Of a stretch of 64,000 bases of DNA, positions 23,571 through 35,445 are shown piece after piece (positions within the stretch are counted from its first letter, which is position 1; each line of letters starts with the position of its first letter). The stretch comes from Ambrosia x helenae. Lineage: Eukaryota; Streptophyta; Magnoliopsida; Asterales; Asteraceae. Position numbers and translations under genes: made by a program. Where the stretch lies: the NCBI GenBank assembly GCA_030844895.1, contig CM061223.1:1054001-1118000 (forward strand), given 5' to 3'. The notes beneath the pieces are model-generated. The model was not told the origin of the DNA and ran no database searches. It saw only the letters and a list, made by a program, of their open reading frames with translations.

Positions 23571-26500
23571 ATGGCTTCATCTTCAAACCCTCTCATCACA
23601 ATCACCATCGTCATCTTCCTTCTCATAAACCTAACACAAGGTAAACCCTAACCGTTTAACAATACTCCATATTCTCATCGATATTCATAACCTTACGTTT
23701 TTTTTATTCTCTAACATAATATTCCGTACATTACTTACAGTGATCGGCGTTGAGAATATTTTACTGGAAGAAGGTTACACTGTTACAACGATAATCGACG
23801 GCGATAAGCTTTCCGTTAACCCTTACGCCGTCTTCTCGCTGTACGGTTCATCGTCTGATCTCGTCATCCTTGACTCCGTTAAAAGTACATTTTATACCGT
23901 CTCGTTTTCCGATTCTCAAGGTATATATAATAATTGATAAGTAAAAAGGAGTATTGTTATTAATTCACTTTAAATTATGATTTGTGTGTATTAACTAAGC
24001 TTAATTAGTTGGAATCAGTCAAAGGTGGTCAACCTCGGCCGGAATCGGAGTTAGTCGGTCAACTTGGGATGAGTTTGACTTAAAGGAAATAAAACGTAAT
24101 TTGTATGTCTATAATATTAATGAATGGATGTTAATTTTTGAAATACTTTAGTATTTGAATATGTATCTTTTCTTTTAAATTTATATTGATATTCATGTAT
24201 TTTGTTGAAAATTTTAGTGTAATTATGATATTTAACATATATATAGTTTTATGAAAATTAATTTCTTTATAGTTTACCATGTCCGAGTACTCGCAATTCC
24301 CCAATTGACTGACTGACTTGGGAGCGCTTAATGATTTCTGCAACCATGGTAAATATGACGTCAATTGAAGGAAAAACTAAGAAATTATGATAGAGTTGAG
24401 ATGATTCATACTAGAACCATAGTTATCAAAGTGCGCCTAGGCGCAAAAAAGCGAATAAAGAAAAAAAGTAAAAAATATATTATATATTAGAAAAATAATA
24501 ATATTCTTCAACTAAAATATGCAAAAGCTATTATATATCATTTAATATCATCTAGTTAGTATCAAAAGTTTTAAAATATTAGTGCATAAAAGTAGTTTCG
24601 TTAAATAAAAGTTAAAGTCTGGCTGGAATCTAGCCATATGAATCTGGCCATAAACTCTCCGAAATTTGGGAATCTCGCCGGAACATGCCCCTAAACCAAC
24701 TTCTGGAGATTTAAAGCGCAATTTCCTCGATTAAGGCGTAATTGCTTCGCCTCGCCTAAAAAATGGGCCTAGGCGCAAGAGGCGACGACTTTTAACAACT
24801 ATGACTAGAACAACTAGTTGCACAAGGAAATCAGCATTAAGATGAAATAAAAGTGTAATGTATCATTGATTCATTGAGTTATTTATTCCGTTGTTATGGT
24901 ACTTGTTACAGAAGAGGGAACTTTTGTGCATTGCTGCTTGTAGTTGTACTTCTTTCATGTGTGTTGTGTTATACATGTGATTTTCAGATGCTGGATTTGT
25001 TATATGATTCTTTGTTGTTTGCAGTGGGTGAGTTAAAAAAGCTTGCTGGTAATGCTAATGGTGCTGCTGGGTACAAGGATGGTGATTTGGGGTCTGCTGA
25101 GTTTAATAAACCCAAGAATTTTGCTGTTGACAAGAAAAACAATATCTACATTGCTGACAAGGGCAACCATGTCATCAGGAAAATAAGCAAGACAGGTATA
25201 TATTGATATCTATTCAGTTATTCATGAATAAAACTTTATCTTTTTATGTACCAAATACCAATGAGAGTTTGACCAAACTATGAATTTCTAGGATTTTATC
25301 CTCTTAAAAGGTCAACATCATATGTCTTAACAAAGGGTATAATTTGTAATGAAAATAACAATATATAAAGCATATAACGTCTAATGACTCAGGCCGACCA
25401 AGATTTGTCTTACTGCACATTGGGAGCTCACAGCTTCGTTTTTTGGCTGCCCTATTGGGAAATCACTTATCTTGATATTTCCTTCACTGAGAGACACTTA
25501 TACTTCAGAGTTCACTTCTCGTTCACTTCCCTAAGTGCCCAATACGTGTTGGTGGTATCTAAGGCTGGACATTCCTTATGAGTTATGACCTAACATATTT
25601 CGAGTCCACAATAGACGTGAGATCAACATTACTTGTCACAACCACCCCCTTGGGGATTCATCGTTTTTGATGAGGTATTCCCCACGATGAGTGTCTCATT
25701 CCATTTGTAACATCCAACCCTTCATGACAATGTCCATTTTGCTACTTAAAAAAATATGCAAACTTATGATGTGTGAGATTTGCCAAAGGTGTCAAACATA
25801 GTAATAAGTTTGCATATTTTTATTAACAAAATTGACGTTGACACGTTGTTATGAAGTATTCTTGAATTTAGTTGCAAATACAAAAACTAAAACAAGATTA
25901 TTTATTAAAGAGTTTGGATGAAGTATATTTTACTAAAAGAATTGCAGCAAAAGCTTGTGTTGAGGCTCGGGGCCTTCCATGTGAGATTCAAAAGTACATG
26001 CCATTCATACCTTAACTAGGAATAAAGATTGACTTATTGTTTGTTATTTACAGATCATACATTGGTCAAAGTGACCCAATTGAACAAAGTCATGAACCAT
26101 TTCTTGTAATAGAATTGTAGAACTTGCTAGCACGTATTTTTACCCTTTTACTTGGTCACAGGTTTTACCTTAAGTTAACTTCAAAATTTCTGCAAGTAAT
26201 TGAAATCAAGGATTCTGGTTGCTGTAATGTTTTCTTTAATTAATGAAATAATAGGTGTGACGACAATTGCTGGAGGCAACATAAGAAAACCAGGCAAAGC
26301 AGATGGACCTGCACAAAATGCTTCATTTTCTGATGATTTTGAGCTGGCTTTTGATTCCCAAAGATGTGCATTGTTGATATCTGATCATGGTAATAGATTG
26401 ATCCGTCAGCTTGATCTAAAGGTTGAGGATTGTGCTGACAGTTCTTCTGGATCTGGTGAGTGTTAAGAATATCCTTGAAATTTTTATTTTAAAACAAAAT

Positions 26501-28012
26501 TCCAAGATTCTTTCTTCCACTTAGGAACATAATGTTCATTTTGAAATTACATTTTCAGTACTGGGATCAACCATAGCTTGGAGTATTGGTGTGGTAGTTA
26601 CATGTTTAATTGGCTTTGTTTTTGGGTTTGCCGTTCGTCCTTATGTCCTCCCTTATGTAAGTTTCTCTAAGACTCTCCACACTGCAATTTGCGAGGCTGC
26701 GAAACTGATGGGGTGGGTAACGGGTCCAACATGTACTTTTTAGTCCGGATTAAAACGGGTCCAGCTGCATCCTTATACAAAAACAACTCCATGAACCACA
26801 AACACAGTACAATTTTTCCTAAAAGAAAATAGTAAAAACTATTTCAACACGATTCCATACAAATGAACTGATTTATAAGCAGGTTTGTAGATCATGTGTT
26901 GATCATATAAATAAGATGTAGCAATTTTGAGTCATATGCTTATCCATGTGTTGATTTAGGTTATCATGTTAACGGGTCGATAAGCGCACCAAGCATCTTC
27001 TTAATGCATGGTCTCCTAAATTATGTTATTGAAAAAAAAATAGATTATTGCTGATTTTTTTTTCTAAAATCATTTTTGACACACTGTTTATATATAAATT
27101 TAAATTAAGGATTTGGATAAAAACTGTTTGGGGAAAGCAGGGGTGGTAATTCGTGTCAGCTCGGGTTGGCGGGTTGGTATCATCTGGACACGCTCAACCT
27201 ATGTAACCAACATGATCTGCATACCTGCTTATAACACAGGCTAGATGGGTTGGCGGGTTTAGTGGCTGTAATGAGGTTGGTCAGGTAAACGGATTATCCA
27301 ACCCAAACACAAACTATTTGTTAAACTGATCGATCCGTATATGACTCGAACCTATCTAGAACCAACCTTAACCCATCTATTTTCATGTCAGGAATCGTCA
27401 CGTCTAGATCAACCGACTCAACCCACAAAAAGATACGTTATTGAACCCACCGACCCACCAATTTTGCAACCTGTATATGAACTATAAACCCTATTACCTA
27501 TGTATCTAACCAAACTCTGTAGACAGGAAGCCTCAGGCCAACATCCGGTCAACACGACATGGAAGCACTTCCTAACCCGTCTGGGGAAACAAGCAGTGAC
27601 CTTTTACTTCGTCAGCAGAAACGCAATTGCTAGACTTAACCTCTATCAACTTCTTAAGAGCTTTCTTATATTATCTTTCTCTCAACTCGCTCTGCTTTTC
27701 GGCATTAACATAGTTAGACCCCCGACTATGCAACCAAAACCTGTGTCTTTATTAGATTGTGACGATTTAGGTAACAATGAGACAATCAAAACCCGTGATT
27801 TAGTTGATGAATTTACGGATCTGTTTACTTTGGATGCTACTCAAAACCCTAAGTTATGTTTAAATCAAGAAAATGATTATTTTATGGTTGAAGAGAAAAA
27901 GGAAGTGGTAGTTGAAAATGGTGGGAAGATAGATAAGCATATACATGCAAACCTTGTGGGTTTTGTGGAAGGTAGTAAACGAACCTCATCGGTCGGATCA
28001 TGGAATACCTAG
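23571..28012 (+). CDS. NHL-repeat domain protein, 6 exons, 401 residues, secreted or membrane-anchored
   Basis: Exons 23571-23640, 23741-23920, 25025-25195, 26255-26455, 26559-26656 and 27527-28012 have GT-AG borders and consistent phases. The start gives an N-terminal signal-like segment (LITITIVIFLLINLTQG). Exons 2-4 carry the beta-propeller-type NHL repeats: GYKDGDLGSAEFNKPKNFAVD, IYIADKGNHVIRKIS, then GVTTIAGG and LLISDHGNRLIRQLDL. Exon 5 encodes one transmembrane helix (WSIGVVVTCLIGFVFGFAV, about residues 214-232). The last exon is a less conserved cytosolic tail. Plant relatives are annotated only as NHL domain-containing proteins; molecular function is unknown. Introns 2 and 5 are swollen (1.1 and 0.87 kb) and intron 3 is 1.06 kb, with MITE-like inserts. 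The leader is CT-rich (CTCTCTCACTCACTCACTC). Family assignment is firm, role is not. Confidence 0.92.
24418..24803. mobile_element. hAT-type MITE in NHL-gene intron 2, 386 bp
   Basis: Bounded by an exact 8-bp duplication ACTAGAAC (24410-24417 and 24804-24811), diagnostic of hAT elements. Ends are CATAGTTATCAAAGT and, inverted, CATAGTTGTTAAAAGT. Just inside are GCGCCTAGGCGC-like palindromes, near 24433 and 24768. The interior is AT-rich and non-coding. Confidence 0.88.
25750..25821. repeat. Hairpin with a perfect 18-bp stem in NHL-gene intron 3
   Basis: AAAAATATGCAAACTTAT at 25750-25767 is the exact reverse complement of 25804-25821, with a 36-nt loop. Weaker complementarity extends outwards to about 25724 and 25860. 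It may be a small foldback transposon. Confidence 0.6.
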
Positions 28013-28519
28013 TTTGTGAATGATTTGGTGGTCTTTTTGTTCGTTTTTATTTCAGTTTGTACTAGAAGTGATTATGTTATTGTGATGAAAAACTTAATGG
28101 AATGGTTTGTAAATAGTATTACTTATGCTTGTTTATTAATGCATGGTTGGGTCATGTATCATGTTTGTTCCTTGATTGGTTTTATTTGTCATGTTATTGT
28201 TAAATGAGATGAGCCGAATGTGATTAAGCTCCGGCTCACACTGGGGGTGATTACACTGGTGGTATTGAGATTTAACCAACCACCTGGTATGGCAAAAAAA
28301 AATCGGCCTGATGGGAATACCCGAAAACCAATATTCTGGGATGTGTAATGAGATGGGTATTTAAGTTTCTGGACACATAATTTTGATTCATCATGAGGTT
28401 TGAAGTGAGCAACATTCTGTGCTTGTGTTTGTAACTTTTCAGTTGAAGTCTAGCAAGGCAAAATTTAGAATTACATTATCTTTGATGTGGAAATTAATCA
28501 AGATCTTCATAAACCGACT

Positions 28520-28610
28520 TGTAGCCTAGCGGTACAAAGAAGTGTAATAAGGTGTCTCTCTAAGTGGTAAGGGTTCTAATGCGATGGTGAACATTGGGGT
28601 AAATTAAGAA
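28520..28610 (+). repeat. Possible degenerate SINE head
   Basis: TGTAGCCTAGCGGTAC resembles a tRNA box A, and GGGTTCTAATGC about 50 nt later resembles a worn box B. No target duplication or tail could be fixed, partly because another repeat follows. A weak call. Confidence 0.3.
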
Positions 28611-28668
28611 TCAGAGGCAAAAGATTCTTAGGGCCAAGGGTGGCCCTCCCCCGGTTTTTTGGCGCAGC

Positions 28669-28875
28669 CATGGTTGCAGAACTCGCTAGGCGCTACCAAC
28701 TTGCCCGACTAGGGAGTTGCGAGTACTCGGCCTAGTCGGGGGAGTACTCGGGGGTCGAATCGGCCTATGCGGGGAGTACTCGGAATATTCGGTCAACTCG
28801 GCTATACTCGGTGACACACCCTGTAGCGAGTACTCGGCGAGTAATCGGTCAACTCGGACGACTTTTGCAACTATG
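28669..28875. mobile_element. hAT-like MITE, about 207 bp
   Basis: Inverted ends CATGGTTGCAGAACTCG and, on the other side, CATAGTTGCAAAAGTCG (read inverted). The interior is made of repeated GAGTACTCGG and CGGTCAACTCGG units. Flanks share CGCAGC, giving a partial, shifted duplication. Related to the 24418 element by its ends, but with a different core. Part of the same style of sequence appears near 24280-24356. Confidence 0.6.
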
Positions 28876-29539
28876 CGCAGCAGTGGAAATTTGCGATTTT
28901 TGTAGGTAAATTGAGTCTGGCCCTGCCGATTTGCCACTACAGATCGAAAATTTTTGGGTCCGCCCCCTCCCCCGATTCGAGAACCAAGCTTCGCCCATGT
29001 TTAGAATTATGTTTAGTGGAGGTGTGAATTAGCCATTATTTGACAACATCTTTAAATGTTCAATGTGTTGTTTTTGTTTCTAACTGAATTTTCAAATTTG
29101 CAATAAAAAACACGCCTACACCCAATTTTATCTAGACATGCTTTAAAACAATTGAGGTGAACCATAAGAGCAAATTTCATCTCGTGTACAATAAACAATA
29201 TCAAATGTGACTATATTATCACCTGACAATCATATCATTTTACATTAAAAGTTAATGGCTATCACTAAAACAACAAACACAATTACACAAATGACCCTTT
29301 GTAGAATTTTGAATATATTGTAGCATGGTTATTTGTACCTATGTTTCAATCAAACTTTTTTTAAAAAAAATCAAATGGGTCAAATACGATTAACTTCTTT
29401 GTTCTTTACGGTGACAAACAGAACTAATTTTGACCAAATAACATCGTTACATGTACCATTTTGGCATATATCTTTCGGTTGCTTTATCGAAAGTCAGTAT
29501 CGTATCAGTACTTTAACAAACCAAAGTAATACCAATCAA

Positions 29540-29574
29540 TACTGACCGAATGTCCGTGCAACGCGCTCCACTAG
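29540..29574 (+). mobile_element. Helitron-like 3' terminus (plus orientation)
   Basis: GTCCGTGCAACGCGCTCCACTAG followed by T has the CTAG end and the GCAACGCGC core seen, in opposite orientation, at 41395, 59179 and 60214. The hairpin arms are mismatched, so this is an eroded copy. The 5' end could not be placed. Confidence 0.45.
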
Positions 29575-29663
29575 TTTGTTACAAAACATTAAAAATAGGA
29601 CAAAATTGAGTCTAAAAAAGAACTCGAGGGACTATTCAACAAAAATGATATGCAACTCTTGTT

Positions 29664-29940
29664 TTTTTTTTTTTTTTAAACAAATTCACTAAGGACTCCT
29701 TTCGGAGTTTCTACTCGGTCAAATCAGGACCTCTTCCACCCGGCATAGCCAGACAGTGTCAGGGAGCTCCTGGTTCACCTAGTTCACCAATTCCGGGAAA
29801 AACACGACTATCCGCTCGCCCAAAAGTACAACAACAATTAATCGGTAAAGCCTGACGCCCTTAAAGATCGAACCAGTGACCATTCGGTCCCGGTCACCTC
29901 TCATCGAGCCACCTACCATTAGGCTATACCCAGCAGTTTA
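29664..29940 (-). mobile_element. tRNA-derived SINE just upstream of the LSM12-like gene
   Basis: Read on the minus strand it opens with TATAGCCTAATGGTAGG (box A-like) followed by GGTTCGATCTT (box B-like), the internal RNA polymerase III promoter of a tRNA-type SINE. It ends in an A-run (T-run at about 29664-29677 on plus). An 11-bp duplication CAACTCTTGTT flanks it (29653-29663 and 29941-29951). It stops 68 bp before the LSM12-like start codon, so it lies in the promoter or leader of that gene. Confidence 0.85.
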
Positions 29941-30008
29941 CAACTCTTGTTAAATATTAATCTTAGCACACGAAAAAAAAAGCCGATTAACAATTTAACT
30001 TTTTGGAG

Positions 30009-33000
30009 ATGGATGGAAGCAGCACTGGAGATGAGTTCGCAGTGGGATGTTTATTATCAATAAAAACAACATTCGGAGACGAATTCGAAGGTCAAATCAT
30101 AACCTACGATCGCCCATCAAACATTATTGTGCTCCAAGAAGGTTTGAAATCGAACCCACAATCACGCCGCAACATTAGGTTACTCAAAGCTAATTATATA
30201 AAAGAGTTTTCCTTTTTGGGTCAATCGGAAGACCCACTTGATCTCAAGAAATGTTATCTTGATCTTGATTCACTCCAATCTAAAGAAGATGCTGCTGTCA
30301 GGTTAGTAAAATGTTATTTGACTTGGTCTTGGAATGCACGCCAAGTGTTTGATAAAATGCTTCAATGAGTTTGGGTATTTTTGTTTTATAAATTTGTGGT
30401 TTTGGATGTGGGTAATTAAATAAATTAAATTTAGATTAATATTGTCTTTCAAGTGTTTGTGGGAAATTGAGATTGGTTATGTATTTGATTGTGTTGTTGT
30501 AGGCAAGCAGAGATTGATGTTGAAAGGATTGGGGTTGGTGTTACTGCTGAGGCTCAGAACATCTTTGACGCTTTGTCGAAAACGTATGCGTTTGTTTTCT
30601 CTCCTATGTTTTTAACCTCTTAACTTCGTGTATATTTGATGCATATTTGTGCGCGCGCACACTTGTTCGATTTGTGTCGTTGATCACAATGTATAACCTA
30701 GAAAAGAATGTGTGATTTGTTTTGTGATCTTAGTGCTCTTGATACATACTGAAAAGGGGTTATATGTTTAAGTCTCGTTAATTACTAACTAAGTTTTGAT
30801 GTTTAGGTTTTATTAATTGCTGATTACGATTCGGTAGCATCATATGTTATGTTTGGCATTACATATGTGGCAGTACATGGGTGGCCACTAGTTTCCATTT
30901 CTCTGTTTTTGTATTTGAAAATTAAATTATTTGATTACATACATGATGATTCTTGTAGCGTAGACACTTCAAGTAGTAGTAAGCCAGTAAGGGGTGTTCG
31001 TTATTTGTACTGTACATAACCTAATTATCCAACTGGACGTCTTGGGTTCAAGTATTTGGTTTGAGTTTTGGATATTTGAATTGTTTTGGACCTAAACCTA
31101 GTTTTTTATTCTCGGATTGCATTTGGTTGTATGCACCGAGATTATATGTCTCGTTTGGCGTTGCATCAGCACATTTGGAGTTTTCAGTGAAGCTGATGCA
31201 AAGTTTTAAATAAATATGATGTGAAGGATTTTGGAATTATGATTGAAATTTTAACAGACTACTTTATTTATGGAACCGGATTAGAAACGAAGTTTTTTAG
31301 GGAAATGTTAGGGGTGGCTAGTATATCGGAAAAGAAGGGGAGATTGAGATGGTATGGCATCTGAAGAGGAGGCAGATGACGGTTCCAGTCAGAGTAGTGG
31401 AAACCCTAACTATAGAGGGGAGGAGCAGAGGCATACTCAAATTGACTTGGTATAAGCGGATTAGGCATGATTCAGTAGAGATGCATCTCTCTGAGGACAT
31501 GGTCGAGGATAAGTGTTCGTGGAGGCATAGGATTAAGCTTAAGGATTATTAGGAGAGGGTTTGGAACTTTGGATGTGTCTTAGCGTGGTTTTAAGGGCTT
31601 AGAATTTTCTTACACTTTTAGGTGGAATTTAAGTGTGATTTGCCTTTGTATATGTATGGGTATATGTTGTTTTATGACGTCATATATGTGTTTGTTTTAC
31701 TACATGACGCCCACCATGTATCCAATTTCCGATAACTCTCTGCTACTGTATTTTTAGTGTTGTTTGCTTGTCGGTTGTGTGTTGTGGAGTTGGGGGTCTC
31801 TCTAGAAGCAGCCTCTCTATCCCAAGGGATAGATGTAAGGTTTTTTTTTTACATCTCACCCTTCCCAGACTCTACTTTTAAGTTTTAACTTTGCTATTTG
31901 TGGGATTTACTAGGTATGGTTGTTGTTGTTGTTGCACTTTGCCTGGTCAAGAGACTTTACAGGGATAAAACTTGTTTTTGATGGATAGATTATAGAATAG
32001 TTTGTAGTTCTTGGGATTGTGCAATTAAAACTTAAATACTATAGACATTTTAATCTTATGTTTGATGAGCAATATATTTTGTGTGAAACCAAATTATAAA
32101 ACTGAACTAACCAAATTGTAATTTGATTGGTTTTTAAGATAGTTTGGATGGTTGGCTTAGTTATTTTTCTACCCGAAAACTGATTGGCTTCATCTAATTG
32201 GTTCAGTGTAAGCAGATCTAACTGAGCAAACGCTGCTAGCTGTAGTTCAATAAATAGAAAAAAAAACCAGTGTGTCGTTTGTGTGGTCAATCAAGAAAAT
32301 GTTACCAATCAGTTTTGATATTTTAAAAGAATCCCAATTTAAGAGAAGCGTGTTTGTAGTATGATATCATATATGTTTATTAGCATTAAAACAAACAGTT
32401 AAGCTTGAATATTTACATAGTACTTTAAATACCTGAATGTTGGTGTCCTTATGTGTAATTAAAGGATGTAACTCCTTTGTAGGTCAACCCACGAGCCCAC
32501 CCAAGGTCTTTTTATACTTATTTATGTATCAGACCGAGTATCCCCACTTTGTAGCTCAGTGGTTGGTGAGCCTCTCTCACTTTCGTGAGAGCAGGGTTCG
32601 ATCCCCATGGGATGCAAAGTGTGGGTATTGCCAAGTGATGGTCGAAACTAGCCTACTTGTAGTGCCAGATTCGATTATGATGGCCCCCTGGTTTTCTAGT
32701 ACCGTGCATTTACTCCAGAGAGGCTTGCCTCTTGTGGAGGGTGCAACATCTGTCAAGTGGCAGGTGGCGGGAAATTTTCCGGGTGGTAGCCCTAGCGCCC
32801 TTTGCACAGAGGGGCACTGCCTCTCCAGGGCCGGCCACTCCCGCGACACCAGACTTTGGCCTGATGATGCCGTTGAGTGTGTGGCTAGGCCGCTAGGGAC
32901 CCCCAGATACTTTTGGGGGATGTGATGGACTCTGCCACAATATAGAAAGTCACCTACTACAAAAAAAATGTATCAGACCGAGTTCAATCTTAAATTGCTT

Positions 33001-34014
33001 TTATAACTGTAAGATGATTGACATAAGGATTACGGATGTGATAAGTTTTCTTTTTAGATGTATGTATATTTTTATTTTTTTATACATTCTCTTTGTTTTG
33101 CTCAGGCTACCTGTTAGGTGGGACAAGACTGTGATAGTGGTGATGAATGAAGTTCGTGTTAGCAGTCCATATCTGGCAGAATCTGTTACTGGAGGAACTC
33201 CTGCTGCCAATGAGCGGGTCAGGAAAGTGGTAAGATTACACACTTACTTATGAAATCGATTTGGGTTGTCTTTTATCTCACAAGGGTCAAATAAAAAAGT
33301 AACTAAAAGGGGACCAGGTTATATGGTATGTTTAATGCATATTGTCTTCCTGATCATTCTATTATCTAAATTATTTTTTTAATAATGCTGTTTCTGTAAG
33401 CATAATTAGAGTTTATTCTTTCAACCCATTTGAATATCAAAAGGGTTGATTTGGTTTGTGTTCGATCTCAATTGCGTCAAATAAAAAATTAGTTAAATGG
33501 GAAACATGCCATATGGGTCAAAGGGTTCATACTTGAAAGTCCACCCAAGTCATATTTCAAAAGAATACAATCTTCTAAATCGTTTATTCACAGATTTATA
33601 TAGTTAGTGTAATAATATGGTTTTGCAAACATAGTTAACGAATTCATTGTTTACAAAGAAAAGGTCAAAAAGTGATTGTGGGTCATTTCAGCCCAACCTG
33701 TTTCGACTTTGGACCCATACTAAGAGATGATCATGTTCAACATGAGCTTGTTTTGCCTTGTTTCCCGCCTACACATCTCGCCTCCGTCATAAAATGTTAT
33801 GTTACTTGGCTTCTTAATATGGTTAGGAAAACCAACAAAGACCCATTGTAGGGAAAATATAGCATTATCCTTTTGGAAATGACCATAGATACTTGAGCCA
33901 TGTATGCTTTATTATCATTTCTTTAATAGATAATCAACTACATGTTTTTTTGGTTCATTTTTCCAGCTTGAGCTTGAGAGGAGGAGGTTGCAAACTCGTG
34001 GAGGCGGTCAATGA
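30009..34014 (+). CDS. LSM12: LSM12-like protein (Lsm plus anticodon-binding-like domain), 4 exons, 181 residues
   Basis: Exons 30009-30301, 30503-30583, 33106-33229 and 33967-34014 have GT-AG borders and consistent phases. The first ATG is at 30009 (MDGSSTGDEFAVGC); an upstream in-frame TTG at 30003 is not used as start. The N-terminal Lsm-type domain, about residues 8-75, contains FAVGCLLSIKTTFGDEFEGQ, YDRPSNIIVLQE and IRLLKANYIKEF. The C-terminal part, about 85-170, is the AD domain of the LSM12 family, with TAEAQNIFDALSKT, RWDKTVIVVMNEVRVSSPY and GGTPAANERVRKV. It ends in an Arg-rich tail. Family members are small RNA-associated proteins; the plant function is little known. Intron 2 (2.5 kb) holds a LINE tail and a SINE, both in the gene's sense orientation. 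Confidence 0.93.
31316..31935 (+). mobile_element. 3' fragment of an RTE-like LINE in LSM12 intron 2
   Basis: 31350-31552 encodes WHLKRRQMTVPVRVVE, RGILKLTWYKRIRHD and LHLSEDMVEDKCSWRHRI-like segments. This is the C-terminal tail typical of plant RTE-class LINE reverse transcriptases. It is followed by a 3' UTR and a terminal (TTG)n run at about 31919-31934, a usual RTE end. 5'-truncated, as most LINE copies are. Confidence 0.75.
32540..32967 (+). mobile_element. tRNA-derived SINE in LSM12 intron 2, 428 bp
   Basis: A tRNA-like head, 32550-32613, has box A TAGCTCAGTGGTTGG and box B GGTTCGATCCC. It ends in an A-run at 32961-32968. A 16-bp exact duplication ATGTATCAGACCGAGT flanks the copy (32524-32539 and 32968-32983). 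Open frames across it are not genes. The long exact duplication suggests a fairly recent insertion. Confidence 0.9.
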
Positions 34015-34416
34015 ATATGCGGAAAGATTCTACAAGGTACCCAGTGCTGATCATTTTGATGTGTCCGTATTGGTCAAAGTCAAATTGGGTCTGAGTTGAC
34101 CAAAGTATTCGACTGTTATAAACTGACTTATGTCTTCTCTTTCGTCCTACCTGTCATCAATATAGAATTCGGTCGAATTTTTTCTGAGATCAATTTCTAT
34201 TTATTGCTAATTTGTGGCCTTGAATATGTCAGTGATTACTCTCAAAATAGAGTGCAATTTTGAACCATAAAAAAAGTTTATTTAATAGGGAAATGGGTCA
34301 AATGGAATTTGCCCAAATTCTTTTCTAGTTCATTCAATCTCTTAAAATTGATTCATTCAAAGACTTAAACTATTGTTATTACAAAGTTAGTTATTTCTAG
34401 TTTTCTTAACAGCTAA

Positions 34417-34713
34417 GGGCTGTTTGGTTGATTAAGTGCTGAATCATTAAAAGGTCTAAATGGTTAAGTGCTGAATCATTAAGTTGGACCTCTTAATGGT
34501 TAGTTTTCTTGTTCCACATTGGTATGAGAGTTTCATTAAGATTCAGCCTAGTTCAGTGCTTAATGATTCAGTACTTAATGGTTCAGCAACATCCCAAGTC
34601 CTAATGATTTAGCCTTAACCATTCCATTAAGAGGCTGAAACAAACGCGCTGAATGCTGAATCATTCAGCACCGAATGATTAAGAGCATCATTAAGAGGCT
34701 ACCAAACAACCCC
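34417..34713. mobile_element. Tourist-like MITE, 297 bp, inverted relative of the 23112 element
   Basis: Ends GGGCTGTTTGGT and ACCAAACAACCC, flanked by TAA (34414-34416 and 34714-34716). The interior has the same CTGAATCATTAA and GGTTCAGCA units as 23112-23426 but in opposite orientation. It lies about 400 bp after the LSM12-like stop codon. Confidence 0.85.
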
Positions 34714-34829
34714 TAAGTGTTTGCATGTCAAACCGGCCCGTTTATGTTTGTTCGGTAAATGACCTGTTTCAACCCAAAACTTCTGACCGAACAAAACAGG
34801 GGTAATACATATTACAAATCAGTTTTCAG

Positions 34830-35200
34830 TTGTATAGGGATGATACAAATTACCCACACTCTTTGTTTTGTTCCTGCCCATATGATCCGTTCCCCTGTTT
34901 TGTTCCTGCCCAATATGGCTCGCTCCCCTTCTTTCCTCCGATTGTTCTCCACTCGTTGAAACATTTGGTATCGACTACTGGTACCGTGTCAGTACTGATA
35001 AATTCCGTATGGTATTTGATACTTTTTCAGAAATTTAGTATCGGTATTTTTAGTATGGATACCGTATAAGGATGAACATTTTATAATGAGTACCAGTATT
35101 GCACTGATTGATTTGGTACGGCATTCGGTACCAACTTTTCCATAATTCGGTGTCGATATTTTCGGTAGTGGTACAGTACCGATCCTAACATGATCATTTG
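34830..35200. repeat. Degenerate repeat rich in GGTATCG/ACCGATACC motifs
   Basis: Many copies of TCGGTATT, GGTACCG and TACCGTA variants occur in both orientations, as in worn non-autonomous transposons. No clean ends or duplication were found. Confidence 0.4.
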
Positions 35201-35445
35201 TTAGGAGTCCGAATAAACTCATTTATAAGCCTGTGGGTCAAGGTTACATGGGTCTACACATAACCATAACTGAATCACAAAAATCGATCATACAAAGTCA
35301 TAATTGAAGCATAACAGTGTGGTTATAATTCGGTTATTTGATTTTATGATATTGGAGAAAACTATGAGGAAATGAAAAAACATTAACATGTCATACAGTG
35401 GGCTTTTAACTCTCTCATATAGACCCACTTTCATTGGGCTAGAAA

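Noticed and set aside
30003..30008. Upstream TTG start for the LSM12-like protein
   Set aside because: An ATG follows two codons later and fits the family's N-terminus.
32550..32613. Functional tRNA gene
   Set aside because: Box A and B are present, but the stems do not form a normal tRNA, and the segment is the head of a 428-bp SINE with its own duplication.
32437..32925. 162-codon open frame in LSM12 intron 2
   Set aside because: It runs through the SINE and has no recognisable domain.
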